Assembly: GCA_004552385.1 (NCBI GenBank)
Contig: SFOL01000031.1
Location: 1-19,141, forward strand
Source of the DNA: Bacteroidales bacterium
GTDB taxonomy: Bacteria > Bacteroidota > Bacteroidia > Bacteroidales > Marinilabiliaceae
Direction: 5' to 3'
Length of the DNA: 19,141 bases
Position numbers and translations under genes: made by a program. The notes under the pieces are model-generated. The model made no database searches. It saw only the letters and a list, made by a program, of their open reading frames with translations, and had not been told where the DNA came from. Below, piece after piece: positions 14,815 to 19,141 of this stretch (its first letter is position 1; every line of letters begins with the position of its first letter).

Positions 14815-16269
14815 ATGAAACTGAAAACATGGCGAAAACACCATAAATGGTTCGGCCTCATAATGGGCTTTTTTCTCGTCATGTTTTGCTGGAGCGGCAT
14901 TGTTCTGAACCATAGGGATGCCGTGTCGGGACTTGAGCTAAGCCGCTCCTCATTGCCTGGCTCTTACCAATACTCCGCTTGGAACAACGGTTTGGTCAGG
15001 GGCGTAGCCGCCGCTGATGGCGGATGTCAGTTTATCTATGGCAATGCCGGCGTATTCTCGGCAGACAGCTCGTTTCGCTGTGTGCGTCAGCTGAACGAGG
15101 GATTCCCTGACGGGGTTGACAACCGCAACGTCAGGTCCATGTTACTCACCCGTGGCATGACTCTCGCACTCACTACACAGGGACTTTATAGGCTTACAAG
15201 TGACTCATCGTGGTGCGAGGTGGCCGTCTTGCCATGCGATGAGAGGTATTCTGACATGGTTATTGCGGGCGACACGCTCGTCGTGGTGGGCAGGTCGCGT
15301 CTCTACGTCTCATCATCATCGTCAGACTCGGCGACTGCCCTTGACTGCGTGACCCTGCCCGCGCCCGACGGATATGACGGGAAAGTGTCATTGTTCAAAA
15401 CCATCTGGGGAATCCATAGCGGCGGCATCTTCGGCTCGGTGGGGAAAGTCATTATGGACTCCATTGCCGTCATATTGATTTTGCTTTACCTCTCGGGCCT
15501 GATATATTGGTTCACCACAAATCGTATCAAACATCGGAAAAAGTCAGTCAAACCCTCCGCCCTGCTTGTGGGCTCTATGCGCGCATCGCTAATCAGCCAC
15601 GACATCATAGGGCGGAAGACGATATTGTTCACCATTTTTATCTGCCTGACCGGCTGGTGTTTACGTCCGCCGCTTATGATAGCGGGCGTCCTGACCCGTG
15701 TGCCGCCTCTGCCTTTCACCGCCTTGGACGACCCTAACGCGTGGGCAGACAAGTTACGCGCTTTGCGCTATGACTCGTTGGCAGGCGACTGGCTGCTCTC
15801 CACGAGCGACGGGTTCTACTCAATGAAGACGCTCTCCTCAGTGCCTCAGAAACTTGAAGACGCGCCACCAGTCAGCATAATGGGTGTCAACGTCTTTAGG
15901 CGCGGCGGAGGAGAAGAGTGGCTTGTAGGGTCATTTAGAGGTTTGTACCGGTGGGACAGGTCTTCGGGCGGCGTATATGACTTTTATGACGGCACTCGCC
16001 CGAAGAAGAGCGGCATGCCCGTTGGCGAGCACGATGTGTGCGGATGGATGCTCGGACCCGTGGAATATACATCAGGCACAAGCGTTGCCCCAATGCCAGA
16101 CGCCCTTGCGGCCCTCCCCATGTCATTATGGAACTTCGCCCTTGAGGTTCACACCGGCCGCATATACACCTTCATGGGCAGCCTCAGCACATTGCTGTGG
16201 GTCTTTTTGGCAGGAGCGGCGGCACTTTGGGTGCTTTGGTCAGGATGGAAAATAAGACGAGGAAAATAG
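14815..16269 (+). CDS. PepSY-associated TM-helix inner-membrane protein
   Basis: The 484-residue protein opens with RKHHKWFGLIMGFFLVMFCWSGIVLNHRD, the signature N-terminal span of PepSY-associated TM proteins (PF03929 type: His/Trp-rich start, Gly, then SG). Membrane segments are at about 13-33, 217-240 (IAVILILLYLSGLIYWF), 268-292 (FTIFICLTGWCLRPPLMIAG) and 459-479. Between them are two soluble stretches, residues about 40-205 and 300-450, with repeated beta-type phrases such as VFSADSSF, GLYRLTSDS, GFYSMK and GLYRWDRS. They look like small propeller-type repeats facing the periplasm. Family members are often linked to metal or redox handling, but the function here is unknown. A short terminator precedes it. 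The start is ATG 14815. Confidence 0.75.
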   Translation: MKLKTWRKHHKWFGLIMGFFLVMFCWSGIVLNHRDAVSGLELSRSSLPGSYQYSAWNNGLVRGVAAADGGCQFIYGNAGVFSADSSFRCVRQLNEGFPDGVDNRNVRSMLLTRGMTLALTTQGLYRLTSDSSWCEVAVLPCDERYSDMVIAGDTLVVVGRSRLYVSSSSSDSATALDCVTLPAPDGYDGKVSLFKTIWGIHSGGIFGSVGKVIMDSIAVILILLYLSGLIYWFTTNRIKHRKKSVKPSALLVGSMRASLISHDIIGRKTILFTIFICLTGWCLRPPLMIAGVLTRVPPLPFTALDDPNAWADKLRALRYDSLAGDWLLSTSDGFYSMKTLSSVPQKLEDAPPVSIMGVNVFRRGGGEEWLVGSFRGLYRWDRSSGGVYDFYDGTRPKKSGMPVGEHDVCGWMLGPVEYTSGTSVAPMPDALAALPMSLWNFALEVHTGRIYTFMGSLSTLLWVFLAGAAALWVLWSGWKIRRGK

Positions 16270-16554
16270 GGCAAGATCTGACATCATCTTCCTGTTTCTA
16301 CATTCACCATTAAATCGGAATTTTTTAACCTCTCTTTTTTGGTTCCGTAGCTCTTTCTTGTGCAGTAAGGTATAGACCGTTTTGTGTCCGAGACCTGATT
16401 CTCAATTACGTTTTACTATTATAATGACTCGCATCACATTTTTTATGTGGGAGCGAAAGGCCTGCGCTGTCTCCATTGCCGATAGGGCAAAGTGCTGATA
16501 ATAAGAGAATAATAGATTGATATAAGAAATATGCCGATAGAATAAAAACAAAAA

Positions 16555-16578
16555 GGGCGGCAGATTATTCTGCCGCCC
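16555..16578 (-). terminator. Strong Rho-independent terminator, minus strand
   Basis: GGGCGGCAG and CTGCCGCCC (9 bp) pair around the 6-nt loop ATTATT; in the minus direction they are followed by TTTTTGTTTTTATT. The plus direction has no T-run. It could end the porin transcript, 200 nt further upstream, or the small transcript predicted next to it. Confidence 0.85.
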
Positions 16579-16678
16579 CTCACCGCTATGAGAAAAATCA
16601 CAATCAAAAATGACAGCGCCGTTGCACTGCTGCCCAGTCACCGTCACGGCCCAGGCTCACTCAATGAAAAACTCCTTT
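16555..16678 (-). ncRNA. Candidate small RNA of about 120 nt
   Basis: A promoter at 16685-16715 and a terminator at 16555-16578 face the same way and enclose about 120 nt with no ATG on that strand. The predicted RNA runs from the start point near 16678, through a central region with mixed GC and A/U runs, to the terminator stem. I do not recognise it as a known Rfam family and assign no function; it may be a small regulatory RNA. An alternative is that the promoter simply feeds a short antisense or leader transcript. Confidence 0.5.
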
Positions 16679-16684
16679 CGACTG

Positions 16685-16715
16685 CAAAGGTACGAACCCT
16701 ATCCGGAATTGCAAG
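16685..16715 (-). promoter_or_regulatory. Bacteroides-type promoter, minus strand
   Basis: CTTG (16715-16712), a 19-nt spacer, then TACCTTTG (16692-16685) is an almost perfect match to the TTTG-N19-20-TAnnTTTG consensus. The TACCTTTGC form is the commonest -7 variant I know in Bacteroides. It drives transcription towards the terminator at 16555. Confidence 0.7.
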
Positions 16716-16776
16716 GGATTCACTCGAAAAAATGAGGTATGGCGCGTATTTTTTTGACTCACCCCCGAGCTATTCC

Positions 16777-17949
16777 TCAGAAGCGAATCTGCACCTGGAA
16801 GTCGTAGTAGTTGTAATTGTGAGTGGCGAGTGAGCGGTCGTTGGCGTGAGAGTACTCGACGGCCGTGCCGATTTTGGGCGTAAACCAGTAGTCGGCGCCT
16901 ATTTGCAGGGTCGACTGCGCGTCAGCCATGCTCGCGCTTGGGCGATACATGTCATATCGTGCCTTGACGCGCAGCCTGCCTGGAAGTCTGCCGGTCAAAA
17001 TAGGAGCCACAACCATGGCGTAGAATCCGTCCGCCTTGTCTCCGTATGCCGACAGGGCGAGATCTCCCGTTTCGCCATTATCCCTCTCGGCAAAGCCGGA
17101 GCCTGTGCTGTGTATGTATTCGGCGCGCGCCGTGATGAAGTCGGTTGCCCATTCCGCGCTGAGAGCGTAGCGGTGCTGGTAGAGCGAGCGCACTACGGTC
17201 TGCTCACGTCCCTCATTATCGGTCACCTCCCCTTCGCGCGCCAGCGAGCCTTCAAGCCCCGACACGCCTATTCTGAGCCCGTCAAAGGGCGACACCCAAA
17301 AGATGCCAGCCACTGTCTTGTTGTCGTCAACGTCTTTTGTGTTAATGCCTTGACCATTCATTACGGCGATGCCGTAGTGTAAGAGCGCATGCCCGTCGGA
17401 CATTTTCAGAATGTCGCCGTCGGCATAAACGCCTATGTCGCGGCCGTTGCTCGACCTCTTACCCGAGCGGTCGGAGTAGCCGGCGAGTTTGAGGATGGGC
17501 ACGGCGTTGTCAGCGAAGCCCACGTCGAGCGGGTGATAGTCATTCTCTATCGTGAATGGCATTGAGAACTCGCCAACCGTCACCCTCAGCCAGTCATATT
17601 TACGCCACGTGGCGAATAGATCGACGAGCCTTGCCGAACTGCCGAGCGAAGTCACGTTGCCGTTCACCTGCACCTGCGTCTTCCAAAAGAACTCACCCGC
17701 CCCTTTGGCCTGTATGACGCCGTCGGCTGAAAGCCTGGCCATGCTGATGTCGAAAGATCCGTTGCTCTCGCCGCCCTGCCTCACGGTTTGGAGACCCATC
17801 ATGGCGAAGCCGTGAATGTTGATTGACTTGTACCAGGATGCCGTCTCACCCTCAGGCTCAGGGCTGGGCAGAGTGGCGATAGCAACGTTTTGAGATGCGG
17901 CTCCGATACAAAAGGCCGCCGCCGCGCTAAGAAGTGTAAGCTTCTTCAT
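16777..17949 (-). CDS. Phosphate-selective porin (OprO/OprP) family outer-membrane protein
   Basis: The 390-residue protein starts with a clear Sec signal (MKKLTLLSAAAAFCIGAASQ). It continues with alternating beta-strand patterns (LFATWRKYDWLRVTVGEFSM, YALSAEWATDFITARAEYI, LRVKARYDMYRPSASM) and ends in an aromatic C-terminal residue (NYYDFQVQIRF), as outer-membrane barrels do. The GEFSMPFTIEN segment, with a barrel of about 16 strands, fits the porin O/P family. OprO and OprP of Pseudomonas favour (poly)phosphate; in Bacteroidota the substrate is not established. Neighbourhood with a PstS-like lipoprotein 2 kb away supports a phosphate role but does not prove it. The start is ATG 17949. A promoter-like TATATTTT lies at 17989-17996. 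Confidence 0.82.
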   Translation of the reverse strand: MKKLTLLSAAAAFCIGAASQNVAIATLPSPEPEGETASWYKSINIHGFAMMGLQTVRQGGESNGSFDISMARLSADGVIQAKGAGEFFWKTQVQVNGNVTSLGSSARLVDLFATWRKYDWLRVTVGEFSMPFTIENDYHPLDVGFADNAVPILKLAGYSDRSGKRSSNGRDIGVYADGDILKMSDGHALLHYGIAVMNGQGINTKDVDDNKTVAGIFWVSPFDGLRIGVSGLEGSLAREGEVTDNEGREQTVVRSLYQHRYALSAEWATDFITARAEYIHSTGSGFAERDNGETGDLALSAYGDKADGFYAMVVAPILTGRLPGRLRVKARYDMYRPSASMADAQSTLQIGADYWFTPKIGTAVEYSHANDRSLATHNYNYYDFQVQIRF

Positions 17950-17988
17950 AATAGTGGTTTGGATGATAATAATCTATATTTGGCGGCG

Positions 17989-18018
17989 AAAATATAACCT
18001 TATGCAGATACTTACAAC
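17989..18018 (-). promoter_or_regulatory. Tentative promoter of the porin gene
   Basis: On the minus strand GTTG (18018-18015) is followed after 18 nt by TATATTTT (17996-17989), one mismatch each to TTTG and TAnnTTTG. It lies 40 nt before ATG 17949. The spacing supports it; base identity is weak. Confidence 0.35.
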
Positions 18019-18113
18019 CGTAATGCAACGTGAGTTCGACCAAATCACGCATATAATTTAGCTATATATAACAAGCTAAAAATTAGCGAAATAGGAGATG
18101 TTTTTGTGTATTT

Positions 18114-18245
18114 ATGGTGCAAAACAAAAATCAACAAAAGCCACCCCCTGTGTTCGCTAAAGACCAAATTATGGGGATTTTCTTCAAATTGGATGAATTT
18201 TGGAAAAGATTTTCAAGCTTTTCACCCAAATTGTGCTTGTTCTGA
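18114..18245 (+). pseudogene. Possible transposase N-terminal remnant
   Basis: This 43-codon frame, from ATG 18114 to TGA, reads MVQNKNQQKPPPVFAKDQIM and goes on with GIFFKLDEFWKRFSSFSP. The part KDQIMGIFFKLDEFWKRF has the look of the N-terminal helix of IS982-like transposases (KDxxxxIFxxxDEFxKxF), by memory only. Nothing transposase-like follows the stop, and no terminal inverted repeats were found, so at most it is a stump of a decayed element. Alternatively it is a chance frame in AT-rich DNA. Confidence 0.3.
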
Positions 18246-18325
18246 ACTCATCGAACTTACGTTATTCACATGATGTACGAAGCCTTTTCTTTTGGACTAA
18301 TCGTAAAGTAAATAAAGCCATTAAA

Positions 18326-18355
18326 ATTGCACTTTGATAAAAAATAGTACCTTTG
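18326..18355 (+). promoter_or_regulatory. Promoter upstream of the broken barrel gene
   Basis: ATTG (18326-18329), 18 nt, then TACCTTTG (18348-18355) matches the Bacteroides promoter pattern well. The predicted start point lies about 25-30 nt before ATG 18388, so the broken gene still has an intact promoter. Confidence 0.65.
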
Positions 18356-18387
18356 CGCGACCTCAATCGTTGTGTGATTAGCGAAGC

Positions 18388-19141
18388 ATGCTGAGACGTG
18401 CTGTCCATAAAGTATTCTTATTGACATTGGTCTTTGTTCTGATGGCTGTAGACTTGTCAGCCCAATACAAGTCGGATGCGACAGTAGGGGTGAGAGCGGG
18501 AGTTGGTCTTAGCTAAGTGACGGAGATACCGAAGATGCTCGTGAGTGAGGGTTACTATTCAGGTTACAGTTTTACGGACGATTTCCGCCCTTCGATAACA
18601 GCAAATATTTTCCTTTCTTATAAAATCCCGCAATCTCCGATTGGGATTGAGGGGCGCATAGCGTATGATGCGATGAACGCTCGTACCACATATAGTGACA
18701 TAGAAAACTTCACCTACACAGTGGACTGTAAAGTTTCAGACTATAGGCGCGTCAGCACACGTCAAAGGCTATGTATATAAAGGACTCTACTTATCGGCGG
18801 GCATAGGTTATGGTTGGAACTTGACATCGGATAATTTTTCATATTCCTCCAATTATTCAGAAATAGATTGGGGCGATTCGTATGTCCCGTCAGATGAAGA
18901 GACGGCAGAAGAGTTTTCGGAGGCTTTCAGCGGAAACGGCTCTGTATATCCGCCGTTGGCTCTTGGCTATGAGTTTCCCAAAGGGCTGAACGTGGAGGCA
19001 ATCTACCGCAAAGGTCTTAACGATGTGATAACTACGCACACCAACCGTCACGACTTTGGCGAGGCTGACAACCGCATAAACTCATTCGGGTTGTCAACCA
19101 CATAATGCTCAGCGCAGGTGCCAAAGTATACCCAGTGAAGG
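18388..19141 (+). pseudogene. Broken outer-membrane beta-barrel protein gene (continues past the window)
   Basis: From ATG 18388 a signal peptide (VFLLTLVFVLMAVDLSAQ) leads into VGVRAGVGLS and then a TAA at 18514. The same frame continues (VTEIPKMLVSEGYYSGYSF...) to about 18725. There it must shift: the next recognisable barrel strands (VKFQTIGASAHVKGYVYKG, LYLSAGIGYGWNLTSDN) lie in another frame, consistent with one extra base. Near 19100 a second shift (one base missing) is needed to go from NSFGLSTT to IMLSAGAKVYPVK. Joined, the pieces make a coherent porin-family beta-barrel protein of about 240 visible residues. Three lesions in 0.7 kb indicate a decayed gene, unless the assembly is poor at this edge. 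The promoter is intact. Confidence 0.8.

Larger units (their letters stand above)
16270..16776. other. Intergenic region holding a candidate small RNA
   Basis: There is no convincing protein gene. Positions 16270-16540 hold a poly-T-rich stretch after the preceding gene and a small hairpin (CACAT/ATGTG near 16436-16450). A 24-codon frame (16423-16497, MTRITFFMWERK...) also lies there; I do not count it as a gene. The short words TTGCCGATAG (16478-16487) and ATGCCGATAG (16531-16540) repeat with one mismatch. Positions 16555-16720 contain a promoter and terminator on the minus strand, described separately. The region also serves as the 3' flank of the porin gene. Confidence 0.5.
17950..18387. 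other. AT-rich gap between the porin gene and the broken barrel gene
   Basis: This 0.44-kb stretch is visibly poorer in GC than its neighbours. It holds the porin promoter, an inverted repeat TTAGCT/AGCTAA (about 18058-18079), a possible transposase remnant (18114-18245) and a plus-strand promoter just before the broken gene. The low GC and the remnant suggest a former insertion site. Confidence 0.4.

Noticed and set aside
16588..16833. 81-codon plus frame over the sRNA candidate and the porin 3' end
   Set aside because: It overlaps the porin coding end and lacks any protein signature; the valine run is the reverse reading of the porin tail.
17596..17612. CGCCACGTGGCG palindrome, containing CACGTG, as a third parS
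   Set aside because: Only the central CACGTG matches; the TGTT/AACA arms are missing and it lies inside the porin coding sequence.

Overview
The window looks like chromosomal DNA of a member of the Bacteroidota, most likely order Bacteroidales; a Muribaculaceae-like relative is my inference. The evidence is an orphan SusD/RagB-type lipoprotein, Bacteroidetes-style outer-membrane proteins, promoters of the Bacteroides TAnnTTTG (-7) type with weak or absent Shine-Dalgarno sequences, and a familiar Bacteroidales gene order (ruvB, flippase, dut, TPR protein). No complete insertion sequence, prophage, CRISPR array, tRNA or rRNA was seen.

Left third (1-6142): six minus-strand genes with gaps of only 20-47 nt form one probable transcription unit, read right to left: nadA (quinolinate synthase, NAD synthesis), a stand-alone receiver-domain response regulator, ruvB (Holliday-junction helicase motor), a polysaccharide flippase, dut (dUTPase) and a secreted TPR protein that runs off the left edge.

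Centre (6143-7639): about 1.45 kb without a convincing gene. It is the most interesting part of the window. It holds one exact 16-bp parS site (ParB-binding centromere) at 6748-6763. A second exact copy in opposite orientation lies at 7641-7656, on its right edge, over the first codons of hemW. Between and around them are 15 copies of TGACA/TGTCA, a diverged 30-bp direct repeat, an AT-rich stretch and several near-matches to DnaA boxes. The flanking genes diverge from it. I propose that it is the chromosomal replication origin or an origin-proximal segregation region.

Right part (7640-19141): hemW (radical-SAM haem chaperone), converging on a membrane protein of the lysylphosphatidylglycerol-synthase TM family; a small unknown Gly/Ala-rich protein with its own terminator; a SusD-like lipoprotein with an extra C-terminal SusE/F-like region; rsmA (16S rRNA dimethyltransferase); a PstS-like phosphate-binding lipoprotein; a PepSY-associated membrane protein; a candidate small RNA (minus strand, about 16555-16678); and a phosphate-selective-porin-like outer-membrane protein. 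The PstS-like protein and the porin suggest a phosphate-uptake theme. The right end has an AT-rich gap with a possible transposase N-terminal remnant, and then an outer-membrane beta-barrel gene broken by one stop and two frameshifts.
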